From Balneola sp. (GTDB lineage: Bacteria > Bacteroidota > Rhodothermia > Balneolales > Balneolaceae), in the NCBI GenBank assembly GCA_002696035.1, contig NZQV01000010.1:310001-374000 (forward strand): a stretch of 64,000 nt of DNA, given 5' to 3'. The translations under genes and the position numbers were made by a program. A model generated the notes under the pieces. That model was not told the DNA's origin and ran no database searches. It saw only the letters and a program-made list of their open reading frames with translations. Positions 19,290 through 29,703 of the stretch are shown here, in pieces. Within the stretch, counting starts at the first letter, position 1. Every line of letters starts with the position of its first letter.

Positions 19290-21443
19290 ATGAAAAAGGT
19301 TACAACCTTATTCAGTGCCGTACTCTTCGCCCTTTTTGGGTTTGTAAGTGTACAAGCACAAGACGCCCTTATCATTTCTGAGTACATAGAAGGCTCAAGT
19401 AATAATAAGGCGATAGAGCTATTTAATGCTACCGGTGATACGGTTAGCTTAGCAAACTATCAGATTGCCCAATCTAATAATGGAGATGGATGGGAATATT
19501 ATCATACATTTCCAACAGGTGCAGAAATTGCGCCATTTGATACATGGGTAATGGTAACAAATCAAGTAGATTCAGCATTGTTTGATACTACATTAGCTGA
19601 TGAAGTGCTTGGCTACCCAAGTTTAGTACACCATAACGGTAATGACGCCAGAGCAATTATCTATATTTCTGGTGAAGACACTACCGTAACGGATGTATTT
19701 GGAGACCCGAATAGCGATGCGAAATGGGATGTTGCTGGTGTAAGTGAAGCCTCAGGTGAACATACACTCATTAGAAAAGCAAACATTTTCGAAGGTAACC
19801 CAACTGCATTAGCTTCTTTTGGAACTGATGCTGATGATTCTGAGTGGATTGTAAGAGACCAGAATGACTTTTCTGACCTTGGTAGCCACACCTTCGGTTA
19901 CGAAGTTACCTTCCAGGCAGATATGAACGACATGATCGATTCAGCTGCCTTTATCCCCGGTGAAGATTTTATCACCATTCCAGGTTCTATCAATGGATGG
20001 GATACAGCCGCTGATACACTTACCGATGCTGACGAAGATGGTATTTTCAACAAAACCCTTGTTCTGTCACCAGGCGATTATGCCTACAAATTCCACATTT
20101 ACTCCAATACCGGACGTATTACAGGTGGATATGAGAACAATCAGCCAACCAGCAACACAAACCGTAACATTACGGTTTCTGCTGATGATACCCTCGAAGC
20201 ACAACAACCAAGTTTCGATTACACCGACTTGAATGATGCTATCTTTGGTGAGATTCAGATCAACTTCAGCGTTAACATGGGTGTTCAAACGCTCAATGGA
20301 AACTTCGATCCGGAATCAGATGCTGTTACTGTAGCAGGATCTATGAACGGTTGGAATACAACCTCTGATACTCTTACTCTTTCCAGAGTTGACGATGTTT
20401 ATCAAGGTGTTGTAACCATTGAAACTTCTGCTATTCCTGCAGACTTTGCATTCAAATACATCATTAGCCGCGAAGACGGATCGCCAGTTTACGAAAGTGG
20501 AAGCGACCGCCCGGTTTCAGTTACTGCTGATGATCTTGATTCAGAAGAAGACGCTTATATTGTAGATTCTTCAGATGAAACTGCATTCTTTAGTAATGTT
20601 ACTTTTGATGACATTTTCCAATCTGACGCTTCTGTAGTATTTGAAGTTGATTTACGTCCTGCTTATTACCTATTAGCGGATAGTGCATCTCTTCCTGCTG
20701 ACGTTCAGTCTGGAACAGGCGCTGATTCTACTATCACCTTCGTGTTTGCCAACGGTCCACTAGTTACCAAAGACGGTAGCTGGGAAACTTGGGGTATCAC
20801 TGAAAGTGAAGCAGAAGCAGGTGGTTACCTCTTGAATGACAACGGAGAAAACGGTGATGAAGTTGCCGGTGACTCTGTATTCTCAATCACTATGACTTAC
20901 GGTGAAGGCGATGCCAAAACCGGTCAGTTCAAATTTGGTGTAAATGGTTATGATAACGAGAATATCTCCGGAACTAACCACGAAGCCACCCTATTTGACG
21001 GCGCGAGAGTTCCTCTTGTATTCGGAGCCATTCCTTTATCTGATGGTACTGTAAATGATGATCTTTATGATCCTTATATCCAGGTTACCGAAGAAGGTGC
21101 GGTTGTTGTACGACGCGGCGGATCCAGTGATGACGATGTTGTCGTATCCAACGAAAACGAAGAGCTGGCAAGTACTCCAGAAGAGTTCAAACTTAGCCAG
21201 AACTATCCAAACCCATTTAACCCAACAACGAACATTAACTTCACCTTACCACAGGCAACTAATGTATCGTTAACGGTTTACAATGTTCTTGGACAGCAAG
21301 TAGCACGTCTTGTTAACGGACGACTGGCCGCAGGTCAGCATTCCGTACAGTTCGATGCTTCCAATCTTGCTTCAGGAATGTACTTATACCGCATTGAAGC
21401 GGGTACATTCACCCAGAACAAGAAAATGATGTTGATCAAGTAG
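19290..21443 (+). CDS. T9SS-sorted surface glycan-binding protein with lamin-tail domain and SusE-like repeats
   Basis: A 717-aa exported protein with a clear SD (TAGGAG). After the signal peptide, a lamin-tail domain occupies about residues 25-150 ([20 protein letters not shown]). Three beta-sandwich repeats follow, starting near residues 203, 320 and 446. The first two carry GSINGWD and GSMNGWN, the kind of motif seen in CBM20/CBM48 and SusE/F starch-binding modules. The C-terminus is a full type-A sorting domain ([18 protein letters not shown] ... [19 protein letters not shown]). I infer a cell-surface starch-binding protein doing the job SusE/F do in Bacteroides. No catalytic motif is visible. 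Confidence 0.85.
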   Translation: MKKVTTLFSAVLFALFGFVSVQAQDALIISEYIEGSSNNKAIELFNATGDTVSLANYQIAQSNNGDGWEYYHTFPTGAEIAPFDTWVMVTNQVDSALFDTTLADEVLGYPSLVHHNGNDARAIIYISGEDTTVTDVFGDPNSDAKWDVAGVSEASGEHTLIRKANIFEGNPTALASFGTDADDSEWIVRDQNDFSDLGSHTFGYEVTFQADMNDMIDSAAFIPGEDFITIPGSINGWDTAADTLTDADEDGIFNKTLVLSPGDYAYKFHIYSNTGRITGGYENNQPTSNTNRNITVSADDTLEAQQPSFDYTDLNDAIFGEIQINFSVNMGVQTLNGNFDPESDAVTVAGSMNGWNTTSDTLTLSRVDDVYQGVVTIETSAIPADFAFKYIISREDGSPVYESGSDRPVSVTADDLDSEEDAYIVDSSDETAFFSNVTFDDIFQSDASVVFEVDLRPAYYLLADSASLPADVQSGTGADSTITFVFANGPLVTKDGSWETWGITESEAEAGGYLLNDNGENGDEVAGDSVFSITMTYGEGDAKTGQFKFGVNGYDNENISGTNHEATLFDGARVPLVFGAIPLSDGTVNDDLYDPYIQVTEEGAVVVRRGGSSDDDVVVSNENEELASTPEEFKLSQNYPNPFNPTTNINFTLPQATNVSLTVYNVLGQQVARLVNGRLAAGQHSVQFDASNLASGMYLYRIEAGTFTQNKKMMLIK

Positions 21444-21522
21444 ATTGATCTAACTTTCTAATAATATTTTCGCAGGTACTTTGACCGGTGTCTGCGTATT
21501 CTCTTTTAACTCACTCAGAAAA

Positions 21523-22524
21523 GTGCCAGCAACGATATACGATATTGCGAAAAAAGCAGGGGTAAGCATTGCCACGGTATCCCGTGTGTTCAATAACAGT
21601 GCAAACGTTTCGGATAAAGCCAAAAAGAAAGTATTGGCGGTAGCTGACGAAATGGGATATCACCCACAGGCTTTTGCCCAGGGACTCGCCAGCCGTAAAA
21701 GTAATACGGTAATGGTTGTTGTGCCCGTTATTTCTAATTATTTCTTTATGGAAGTATTGGGAGGCATTCAGGATAAGTTGAGTCAACAGAATTACGAACT
21801 CAGTATTTTTAACATTTCTCCAAACAAAGACATCCAGGAGCAAGTAGAGCACGTTCTTAAACGTCGATGGGCTGAAGGATACCTCTTCATTTCCATACAC
21901 ATGGAAGAAGAAAAGTGGGAGAATCTTGAAAAATACAATGTTCCCATTACGCTTATTGATGAATATTTCCAGGGTTTCGATTCCGTTAGTGTGGATAATG
22001 CACAGGGGGCATACCGGGCTACCAAACATTTCCTGGAACAAGGATATGCACGGGTGGCTATGCTGTCTGCTCTGGAATCTTCCAAACCGATCAAGGATCG
22101 TCTTAAAGGCTATAAAAAAGCACTGAATGAACATGAAATTCCCTTCGATAATACCCTGGTGGTGAAGGGCGATAGCATGAACCGGGATGGATTTACGGAG
22201 CGGGCAGGCTACGAAGCTATGATCAAAATGCTGGAAATGAACCCTATGCCCGAGGCCTGCTTATGTGCCTCTGATATTCAGGCTGTGGGGGCACTAAAAG
22301 CTATGCAAGACACTGGCAAAAAGCTTCCCATTATTGGCTACGACGATATCGAACTGGCAGAATACATGGGACTTTCCACCATACGTCAACCCATGCGCGA
22401 TATGGGGTTTTTTGCTACTCAAAACCTGCTCGACCGAATGAATAATTCGGAGAAACCAATTTCACAAACCATTTATTCTCCTGAGCTTACTATTCGTTCT
22501 TCCACATCGGTGAACGGGGTTTAG
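21523..22524 (+). CDS. LacI-family transcriptional regulator of the starch locus
   Basis: A 333-aa regulator. The DNA-binding helix-turn-helix is at the N-terminus (ATIYDIAKKAGVSIATVSRV), followed by the hinge (YHPQAFAQGLASRKS) and a periplasmic-binding-protein-like effector domain (IGYDDIELAEYMGLSTIRQP). The open frame begins at a TTG at 21481, but LacI proteins start a few residues before the recognition helix, so I chose the GTG at 21523. It lies between the surface-binding genes and the first amylase. The likely target is the palindrome at 11787, and a maltodextrin or related sugar is the likely effector; both are inferences. Confidence 0.9.
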   Translation: MPATIYDIAKKAGVSIATVSRVFNNSANVSDKAKKKVLAVADEMGYHPQAFAQGLASRKSNTVMVVVPVISNYFFMEVLGGIQDKLSQQNYELSIFNISPNKDIQEQVEHVLKRRWAEGYLFISIHMEEEKWENLEKYNVPITLIDEYFQGFDSVSVDNAQGAYRATKHFLEQGYARVAMLSALESSKPIKDRLKGYKKALNEHEIPFDNTLVVKGDSMNRDGFTERAGYEAMIKMLEMNPMPEACLCASDIQAVGALKAMQDTGKKLPIIGYDDIELAEYMGLSTIRQPMRDMGFFATQNLLDRMNNSEKPISQTIYSPELTIRSSTSVNGV

Positions 22525-22551
22525 GTAGAAGCCAAATAATTTTGTATCGAT

Positions 22552-25494
22552 ATGAAGTCTTTCAAATTTCTCAGTTTCATTGCTCTTCTTCTCTTTAGCG
22601 GAAATACCTTTGCGCAGGTAGTAACTTTTCAACCAGATTTCCCTACGGAGTATGATTCTCTCACGGTTATTTTTGATGCTACTGAAGGAAATGGAGATCT
22701 CGAAGATTTTGATGGGGATGTATATCTCTATACCGGTGCTATCACTACAAACAGTACTGATGATTCCAACTGGCTCCATGTCCGTCCTTCAGGAAATAAC
22801 GGCTGGTCAAGCTATCCGGAAGAATTGAAGGCAACCAAGCTTGATGATAACAAGTGGGGCTTCACCTTTAAACCCGATCTCCGAAATTTCTTTGATATCA
22901 CCGATGGAGGAGAATCCATTGAGAAAGTAGCCATGCTATTTAGAGGGACAAGAACCGGTTCAGGAGATCCTGTTGCAGTGGGAAGAGGAGATGGCGGCAG
23001 CGATATTTTTGTCGAAATGTTTGAGGATGCGGTCACTGCCCGATTGTTGAATCCTGGTGAAAGTACGAGTTTACTGACCGTAGGTGATACATTGAATATC
23101 AGTGGGGTAGGAAATTCTCCGGCTGAAACTTTGGAATTAACGCTAACGATCAATGGAAATAACGTTGCCTCTTCAACCGATTCTGATCAGCTGGAATATG
23201 AATTCATCCCTGAGGAAACCGGAAATTATATCATTGAACTTACAGCATCCGACGGACAGGGAAATACGGATATAGCGCATTCCAAAGTGGTTGTAATCGA
23301 TGGCGTGGAGCTTGCTTCCCGTCCGCAAGGATTACGAGACGGCATCATTTATAATAGTGATGGGAGTGTTTCATTATCTCTGTTTGCTCCCGGTAAAGAA
23401 ACTGCTTTTGTGATCGGAGATTTCAGCAACTGGCAGGCGGATCACGATTACCTGATGAAAATGGATTCGCTGAATGCAGATAGCGTATGGTTCTGGATCA
23501 ACCTGGATGCAGGCGAATTTCCGCAGGGACAGTATTCGGGATTTCAATATCTGGTGGATGAACAAATTCGAATCTCAGATCCATATTCTGAGCTGATCCT
23601 GGATCCTTACAACGATCAGTATATTTCTGAGGCTACCTTCCCGGATCTCCCCGAATATCCTTCAAACCAAACCAGTGGGTGGGTTACGCTTGTTCATCCC
23701 GGAAAAGCGGATTATGACTGGCAAGTCACCGATTTCGAGAAGCCGGATAAAGACGAATTGATCATTTACGAACTACTGATCCGTGATTTCATCGAAGCCC
23801 GAAACTTCCAGACGCTAACGGATACGCTGGATTATCTGGAGAATTTAGGGGTGAATGCCATCGAGTTGATGCCAGTGAGTGAATTTGATGGAAATCTTAG
23901 CTGGGGCTACAACCCAAATCATCACCTGGCACTGGATAAAGCCTATGGAACACCGGAAGCCTTCAAACAATTTGTGGATGAGGCGCATCAGCGTGGAATG
24001 GCTGTGATCCTGGATGTGGTGATGAATCACGCTTCGGATGTGAATCCTTTCTTCCAGCTCTACGGGAATGATGACGACTATTATTTCAACTCCCAGGCGC
24101 GTCACGCTTACAATGTTTTCAACGATTTCGACCACTCTTATTCGGGCACGAGGTACTACAACCAACGGATGATCGAGCACTGGATCAACGAGTACAAGAT
24201 CGATGGATTCAGATGGGATTTGACCAAAGGATTCACCCAGAATTGTGCTGGTGATGGCGGAAGCTGCACCAACAATTATCAGCAAGATCGTGTTGATGTC
24301 CTGAAAAAGTATGCCGATTGGCAGTGGGAAGAAGATCCTGAGTTCTATGTGATCTTTGAACATCTCGGAACCGAAAGTGAAGAAGCTGAATGGGCCAACT
24401 ACAGAGTGCATGAAGGCAAAGGAATTATGCTTTGGGGCAAAATGACCGGCCCGTACAGCGAGGCTGCCATGGGATATCACGATGGCGGAAAATCCAATTT
24501 GTATGGTGTACTTTCTGAATCCCGTTCTTCATTCCGTCAGCGCCATTTAGTAGGCTATATGGAAAGCCATGACGAGCAATGGATGATGTTCAAGAACCTG
24601 AATTACGGGAATTCTTCCGGAGATTATGATATCACAGAATTAGGCACGGCTTTGAACAGACAAAAACAGGCCGGTGCGTTTTTCTTCCTTCTTCCAGGAC
24701 CTAAAATGATATGGCAATTTGGTGAATTGGGTTATGGCGGCGGTCCTGATGAATGCCTGAAACCGGGTGGAGGTAATGGAGACTGTCTAGCTTCAGATCC
24801 CAGCCGAACCGGACAAAAACCCATTCGCTGGAATTATTATCAGGATGAAGGTCGCAAGAATTTGTACAAAGTCTGGAGCTACATCATCAATCTTAGAAAA
24901 AGCAGCCCGGCTTTCACAAATTCCCAGGAATATGATTTCGATAACCTGAGCGGCACCATGAAATTCTTCACACTTCAGCATGAAGACAGCGATGTTTTGG
25001 TGGTTGGTAATTTCGGAGTGACAGAAACCTCTATAACAGCACCATTTCCATCAACAGGAGAGTGGCATGATTATTTTGGAGGAAGTTCTGTGGTAACCAC
25101 GGAAAGTTCATCTCATCAGTTAACGCTTCAGCCTGGTGAGTTTAAGATATTTACGACCCGTGAGTTTGAAACTCCTGCAGAAGACAGTCTTTTTACATCG
25201 AATGAAAATGTAGCTGACACTGAAATGCCTTCCAATTACCGATTGATGCAAAACTATCCCAATCCTTTTAACCCGGGTACCGTGATCAGTTATCAGTTGG
25301 CAGATAACAGTGATGTTACTTTAAAGGTGTTTGATATGCTGGGCAGGGAGGTAGCTATGCTGGTGAATGAGCGGAAATCAGCGGGGAGTTATCAGGTGAA
25401 TTTTGATGCTTCTAAGCTTAGTAGTGGAATGTATATCTATCGATTGCAGGCCGGTGGGAAAGTTTTTACCGAGAAAATGATGCTAATTAAGTAA
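22552..25494 (+). CDS. GH13 alpha-amylase with type IX secretion sorting domain
   Basis: A 980-aa exported enzyme. A signal peptide and N-terminal beta domains (about 20-255) precede an E-set/CBM48-like module (AFVIGDFSNWQADHDYLMKM, about 265-370) and a GH13 barrel. The four conserved regions are DVVMNH (I), DGFRWDLTK with nucleophile D556 (II), VIFEHL with acid/base E603 (III), and MESHDEQ with transition-state D674 (IV). The C-terminus is a type-A sorting domain ([18 protein letters not shown] ... MYIYRLQAGG), so the enzyme should be displayed on the cell surface or released. It probably makes the first cuts in starch for TonB-receptor import. The gene starts 27 bases after the LacI-type regulator. 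Confidence 0.93.
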   Translation: MKSFKFLSFIALLLFSGNTFAQVVTFQPDFPTEYDSLTVIFDATEGNGDLEDFDGDVYLYTGAITTNSTDDSNWLHVRPSGNNGWSSYPEELKATKLDDNKWGFTFKPDLRNFFDITDGGESIEKVAMLFRGTRTGSGDPVAVGRGDGGSDIFVEMFEDAVTARLLNPGESTSLLTVGDTLNISGVGNSPAETLELTLTINGNNVASSTDSDQLEYEFIPEETGNYIIELTASDGQGNTDIAHSKVVVIDGVELASRPQGLRDGIIYNSDGSVSLSLFAPGKETAFVIGDFSNWQADHDYLMKMDSLNADSVWFWINLDAGEFPQGQYSGFQYLVDEQIRISDPYSELILDPYNDQYISEATFPDLPEYPSNQTSGWVTLVHPGKADYDWQVTDFEKPDKDELIIYELLIRDFIEARNFQTLTDTLDYLENLGVNAIELMPVSEFDGNLSWGYNPNHHLALDKAYGTPEAFKQFVDEAHQRGMAVILDVVMNHASDVNPFFQLYGNDDDYYFNSQARHAYNVFNDFDHSYSGTRYYNQRMIEHWINEYKIDGFRWDLTKGFTQNCAGDGGSCTNNYQQDRVDVLKKYADWQWEEDPEFYVIFEHLGTESEEAEWANYRVHEGKGIMLWGKMTGPYSEAAMGYHDGGKSNLYGVLSESRSSFRQRHLVGYMESHDEQWMMFKNLNYGNSSGDYDITELGTALNRQKQAGAFFFLLPGPKMIWQFGELGYGGGPDECLKPGGGNGDCLASDPSRTGQKPIRWNYYQDEGRKNLYKVWSYIINLRKSSPAFTNSQEYDFDNLSGTMKFFTLQHEDSDVLVVGNFGVTETSITAPFPSTGEWHDYFGGSSVVTTESSSHQLTLQPGEFKIFTTREFETPAEDSLFTSNENVADTEMPSNYRLMQNYPNPFNPGTVISYQLADNSDVTLKVFDMLGREVAMLVNERKSAGSYQVNFDASKLSSGMYIYRLQAGGKVFTEKMMLIK

Positions 25495-25510
25495 GAAATT
25501 GGAAATAATG

Positions 25511-25539
25511 AATTTTGAATTGTGAATCGATTCAAAATT
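25511..25539. repeat. AT-rich inverted repeat between two amylase genes
   Basis: AATTTTGAAT (25511-25520) and ATTCAAAATT (25530-25539) form a perfect 10-bp stem with a nine-base loop. It is followed by further AATTCAAAATTTAAAATT-type repetition up to about 25560. This low-complexity filler sits between the end of one amylase and the GTG start of the next and may act as an mRNA stabiliser or weak terminator. Confidence 0.5.
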
Positions 25540-25567
25540 AAAAATTCAAAATTTAAAATTAAGACCC

Positions 25568-27937
25568 GTGTCAAATAAAGCTTTAAAATTCATTTCAATT
25601 GCACTGGCTTTGATGCTTACCGGTTGCTCTTCATCCATCGAGGCTCCGGAAGATTCGCAAATTGTTGGTTTGGCTACACCCATCACTTTGGAGTTTGAGG
25701 AAACCGAGATCATCTCGGCTGACTATTTTATCGCTCCCTCACGTATTGATTCTGTCACTGCTCCGGCCGGACTTCAGGCAAGTTTGTCACCCGATAAAGA
25801 AATCATAACGCTAAGCGGTTCACTCCAGTCGCCCCTTGATGTGCTTAACATCTGGGCTGGTGGCTACGCCTATGATTTTCTGCTGAAAAGGTCGTCCAAG
25901 CAAGAGATCACCATGACGTTTGAACAAGGTTCAGGAAGCGTGAATTCGGTGAAAATGAAAGGGGAGATGAATAACTGGAATCCTAATGCCACGGTGTTTG
26001 AAAAGAATGGTGATATCTGGGAAGCCACCATGTTAGTGAATGAAGGAGTTTATCAATACGTACTGGTGATTGATGGACAAGAAATGCCCGATCCTGACAA
26101 CCCAAATACGGTTTCCAACGGGATGGGAGGCACAAATTCAGTACTTACCGTAGGAGATGCCGATGCTGAAAAACCTGCACTGGTCACTTATGATCATTCT
26201 GGTCCTACTGTATTCTTGAAAACAGAATTCCCTGAAAACACGATCGTATTCTGGGAGAATTATGAGCTGGAAACACGCCAGGAAGAGAATTTTGTGAGCT
26301 TCGAACTTCCTGCCAATGCATCGTACATGCAGCGTTCACATGTAAGAGCCTGGACGTTTGGCGATAACGGAAAGCTATCGAACGATGTGCTCATTCCGCT
26401 TCAAAACGGACAAATTGTGGAGCGCAGTGAACAGCTTACTCGCCACGACTACCATAACTGGAATATGTACTTTGTATTGATAGACCGGTTCAGGGATGGA
26501 AATCCGGCTAATACGCAGAAAGTAGACGACCCTGACATTCACCCCAAAGCCAATTATTATGGTGGCGATTTTGCCGGTATCACCCAAAAGATTCAGGATG
26601 GATATTTTGAGGATATTGGTGTGAATACACTCTGGCTTTCACCGATCACACAAAACCCGGAAACTGCTTACGGCCTTTGGGATAAAGGCGGTGTGACTAC
26701 TAAATTTTCCGGATATCATGGTTACTGGCCGGTGTCATCTTCAAAACTGGATCACCGCTTTGGAACCGAGGAAGAATTCCGCAAGCTGCTGGACATAGCT
26801 CATGAAAACAATATGAGTGTGATTCTCGATTATGTGGCTAATCACGTACACGAAGATCATCCCGTTTATCAGAATAATCCCGATTGGGCGACTGATCTAT
26901 ATCTGCCGGATGGTACCATGAATACCGAATTGTGGGATGAACAACGCCTCACTACCTGGTTCGATACTTTTATGCCTACGCTTGATTTTTCCCGTGAGGA
27001 AGTCATCGAAACCATGACGGATTCTGCTTTGTATTGGGTGAAAGAATTCGATCTGGATGGATTTCGCCATGATGCCACCAAACACATCCAGCTTGAATTT
27101 TGGAGAACCCTGACCCGTAAGATCAAGGACTCGGTGACCATTCCCACCGGAAAACGTGTTTTTCAGATCGGGGAAACCTATGGGAGTCGTGAGTTGGTAG
27201 CGAGCTACATCAACTCCGGGATGCTGGATTCACAGTTTGATTTCAGTATGTACGATGCTGGCCTGAATACCTTTGGGCAGGGAAATTCTTTTGAAGGTCT
27301 GCATATACAACTTCAGGAAAGTTTTAATTATTACGGATATCATAATCTGATGGGCTACATATCCGGAAATCATGACAAAACAAGATTTATTACGCTTACA
27401 AGTGGTGAAGTGGCTTGGGATGAAGACGGCAAACTGGCCGGCTGGACCAGAGAAATTGAAGATCCACAGGCTTTTGCCTATGATCGGCTTTCAATGTTTC
27501 ATGCTTTCAATCAAACGATTCCGGGAATCCCTGTAACCTACATGGGCGATGAATATGGACAGCCCGGAGCCAACGATCCCGATAACCGTAGATGGATGGA
27601 ATTTGAAGAGTCAGAGCTGACTGGAAATGAGATTCAGAACAGAAATATCTACAGAAAATTGACTGAACTTCGTCGTTCAGAGATGCCGCTTTTATACGGT
27701 GATTTTCAATTTCACACTACTACCGAAAACACACTGGCTTATTCGCGTTCCTATTTTGAAGATCAGGCGATCGTAGTGTTCAATAAGTCAGGGCAAACTG
27801 AAGAAATTGAAATAGACCTGCGCGAAGAATTCGATTATGTAGATCTGGAAGCTCAATTTGGCAATGAGTTTCGCGTAGAAAACGGAAGTTTATATGTAAC
27901 CCTTCCATCCAACAAATTTGAAATTTTGACCTTGTGA
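25568..27937 (+). CDS. GH13 lipoprotein, cyclomaltodextrinase/neopullulanase-like
   Basis: A 789-aa enzyme starting at GTG, with a lipobox (MLTGCSSS), so membrane-anchored. An N-terminal domain is followed by a CBM48/E-set-like module (VKMKGEMNNWNPNATVFEKN). The GH13 regions are DYVANH (I), DGFRHDATK with nucleophile D502 (II), QIGETYG with acid/base E536 (III), and SGNHDKTR with D603 (IV). The sequence around region II and the domain order resemble enzymes that open cyclodextrins or debranch short maltodextrins. It probably works in the periplasm or on the cell face on oligosaccharides already cut by the sorted amylase. A C-terminal beta domain ends at LPSNKFEILTL. The exact bond specificity is not readable. 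Confidence 0.9.
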   Translation: MSNKALKFISIALALMLTGCSSSIEAPEDSQIVGLATPITLEFEETEIISADYFIAPSRIDSVTAPAGLQASLSPDKEIITLSGSLQSPLDVLNIWAGGYAYDFLLKRSSKQEITMTFEQGSGSVNSVKMKGEMNNWNPNATVFEKNGDIWEATMLVNEGVYQYVLVIDGQEMPDPDNPNTVSNGMGGTNSVLTVGDADAEKPALVTYDHSGPTVFLKTEFPENTIVFWENYELETRQEENFVSFELPANASYMQRSHVRAWTFGDNGKLSNDVLIPLQNGQIVERSEQLTRHDYHNWNMYFVLIDRFRDGNPANTQKVDDPDIHPKANYYGGDFAGITQKIQDGYFEDIGVNTLWLSPITQNPETAYGLWDKGGVTTKFSGYHGYWPVSSSKLDHRFGTEEEFRKLLDIAHENNMSVILDYVANHVHEDHPVYQNNPDWATDLYLPDGTMNTELWDEQRLTTWFDTFMPTLDFSREEVIETMTDSALYWVKEFDLDGFRHDATKHIQLEFWRTLTRKIKDSVTIPTGKRVFQIGETYGSRELVASYINSGMLDSQFDFSMYDAGLNTFGQGNSFEGLHIQLQESFNYYGYHNLMGYISGNHDKTRFITLTSGEVAWDEDGKLAGWTREIEDPQAFAYDRLSMFHAFNQTIPGIPVTYMGDEYGQPGANDPDNRRWMEFEESELTGNEIQNRNIYRKLTELRRSEMPLLYGDFQFHTTTENTLAYSRSYFEDQAIVVFNKSGQTEEIEIDLREEFDYVDLEAQFGNEFRVENGSLYVTLPSNKFEILTL

Positions 27938-27948
27938 GTATGACAGCA

Positions 27949-28043
27949 ACCTCGAAGCGTTCGGTAGGACCTGAGAGCGTTGCGAGAAACTATTAAGATA
28001 CTTTGAACCGAACGCTGCGAGGTCTTTTGGACGCTCGCAGGTT
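27949..28043. repeat. Interleaved inverted repeats (dispersed-element type)
   Basis: ACCTCGAAGCGTTCGGT (27949-27965) matches the reverse complement of 28007-28023 at 16 of 17 bases. A related unit at 27968-27980 pairs with 28031-28044, imperfectly. All four units share the theme ACCT-C/G-x-AGCGTT, two in each direction. It fills most of the 154-base gap between two amylase genes. The pattern is reminiscent of dispersed intergenic palindromes seen in Bacteroidota and could fold into a large stem-loop that shields or ends the transcript. Confidence 0.6.
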
Positions 28044-28091
28044 CTTCAATTTGCCTAAGAAATTTATAAACAAACACCACACAAAACACTC

Positions 28092-29462
28092 ATGAACCGA
28101 TTTAAAAACCTGTTTTTAGCTTTTGTAACCATTTCCGCTTTGATGCTGTCATCTTGTGCAGCACCGGAGGCGGAGTATAACGCTCCGGTTGGGAATGTAG
28201 AACATCCCGAATGGAGTAAGAATGCGAATATCTACGAAGTGAATATTCGTCAGTATTCTGAGGAGGGAACTTTTGAGGCTTTCCAAGAAGACCTGCCTCG
28301 GCTTGAAGCCATGGGCGTAAAGATCTTATGGCTGATGCCCATTCACCCCATTGGAGAAAAAAACCGAAAAGGTCCGCTGGGAAGCTACTATTCCGTACAG
28401 GATTACAAAGGCATCAACCCAAATTATGGGACTGAAGAAGACTTCCGTGCGCTGGTTGATGAAGTACACGAACGGGATATGAAGATCATCATAGACTGGG
28501 TGGCAAACCACACATCCTGGGATAATCCGTGGACGGAAAATCCGGAATGGTTCGAGCTGAATGAAGAGGGTAATTTCATGCCTCCGCGCGGTACCGACTG
28601 GACAGACGTAGTTCAACTTGATTACACCAACAACGAGATGCGTGAAGCCATGCACGACGCTTTGGAATATTGGGTGCGAGATTTTGATATAGACGGTTAC
28701 AGAGCCGATGTGGCAGGCATGGTTCCTATTGATTTCTGGAATGAAGCCCGAGAGCGACTGGATGCCATCAAACCGGTGTTTATGCTGGCAGAAGATGAAG
28801 GCCCGGTAATGCATGAAGAAGCTTTTGACATGACCTATGCCTGGACGTACGCGCACCTGATCCGTGAGATCGCAGCCGGCAATGAAGAGATCACTGTTTT
28901 AGACAGCCTAATGGAAGTGGAGGAAACCAAATTCCCTGAAAACGCCTACCGCATGTACTTTACCAGCAATCATGATGAAAACTCCTGGAACGGCACTGAT
29001 CCCGGTATGTATGGAGATAACTTCGAAAACTTTGCTGTGCTTTCTGCCACCATCGATGGAATGCCGCTGATCTATAATGGGCAGGAGTCGGTACTGGACA
29101 AACAACTTGAGTTTTTTGAGAAGGATGAGATCGAGTGGAAAGATTATGAATATCAACCGTTCTACACCATGCTTCTGAAACTGAATACCGAAAATGAAGC
29201 CCTCTGGAACGGAGAATTTGGTGGAGACCTGAACATCTTCAGCTCACCCGAAAACACTTTTGCTTACAAACGTGAGAAAGGGGACGACTGGGTATTTGTG
29301 TACCTGAACAATGGAAGTGAAGCCATTAATGTGCCTTTAGATGAATATGGAATTCCAAACGACGCCTCTGGCTACGAAATATATTCCGATCAGCTTCCGC
29401 CCGAAGAAACCAATTACTATGAAGTGGCAGGGAATTCCTGGCTGCTCATCGCGAATGAATAG
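28092..29462 (+). CDS. GH13 alpha-amylase lipoprotein
   Basis: A compact 456-aa amylase with a lipobox (LMLSSCAAP). The barrel starts almost directly after the anchor (NANIYEVNIRQYSEEGTF). Conserved regions are DWVANH (I), DGYRADVAG with nucleophile D206 (II), LAEDEG with E234 (III), and TSNHDENS with D295 (IV). It lacks the N-terminal carbohydrate-binding domains of the other two enzymes and has only a short C-terminal beta domain. It resembles periplasmic maltogenic or oligosaccharide-trimming amylases. As the third GH13 of the locus, it probably produces maltose or glucose for the MFS transporter that follows. Confidence 0.92.
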   Translation: MNRFKNLFLAFVTISALMLSSCAAPEAEYNAPVGNVEHPEWSKNANIYEVNIRQYSEEGTFEAFQEDLPRLEAMGVKILWLMPIHPIGEKNRKGPLGSYYSVQDYKGINPNYGTEEDFRALVDEVHERDMKIIIDWVANHTSWDNPWTENPEWFELNEEGNFMPPRGTDWTDVVQLDYTNNEMREAMHDALEYWVRDFDIDGYRADVAGMVPIDFWNEARERLDAIKPVFMLAEDEGPVMHEEAFDMTYAWTYAHLIREIAAGNEEITVLDSLMEVEETKFPENAYRMYFTSNHDENSWNGTDPGMYGDNFENFAVLSATIDGMPLIYNGQESVLDKQLEFFEKDEIEWKDYEYQPFYTMLLKLNTENEALWNGEFGGDLNIFSSPENTFAYKREKGDDWVFVYLNNGSEAINVPLDEYGIPNDASGYEIYSDQLPPEETNYYEVAGNSWLLIANE

Positions 29463-29536
29463 TTAATGTTGAAATGAGTCTTTGAAATGTTATGACTCTG
29501 AGTGCCTTACAGTTTTAAAGAGTACAGGTGATCACT

Positions 29537-29591
29537 GCGAAGAGTCTCAAAGTTAAATACCGATCCATTTTTATACTTTGAGATCCTTCGC
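29537..29591. repeat. Imperfect inverted repeat before the sugar transporter gene
   Basis: A 17-base arm at 29537-29553 (GCGAAGAGTCTCAAAGT) matches the reverse complement of 29575-29591 at 15 positions, with a 21-base AT-rich loop. It lies in the 241-base gap between the last amylase and the transporter. No T-run follows on the plus strand. It may be a dispersed intergenic palindrome or mRNA stabiliser; no LacI-type operator was seen in this gap. Confidence 0.5.
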
Positions 29592-29703
29592 GAAATACCT
29601 GATAAACGTATTCACAAAATCTAAGTGCTCAGGATGACAAGCTTAGAACCTGTTACCAGCAAAATTAAACACAACCTAACCACCAAATTAAAATCACCGG
29701 CTT

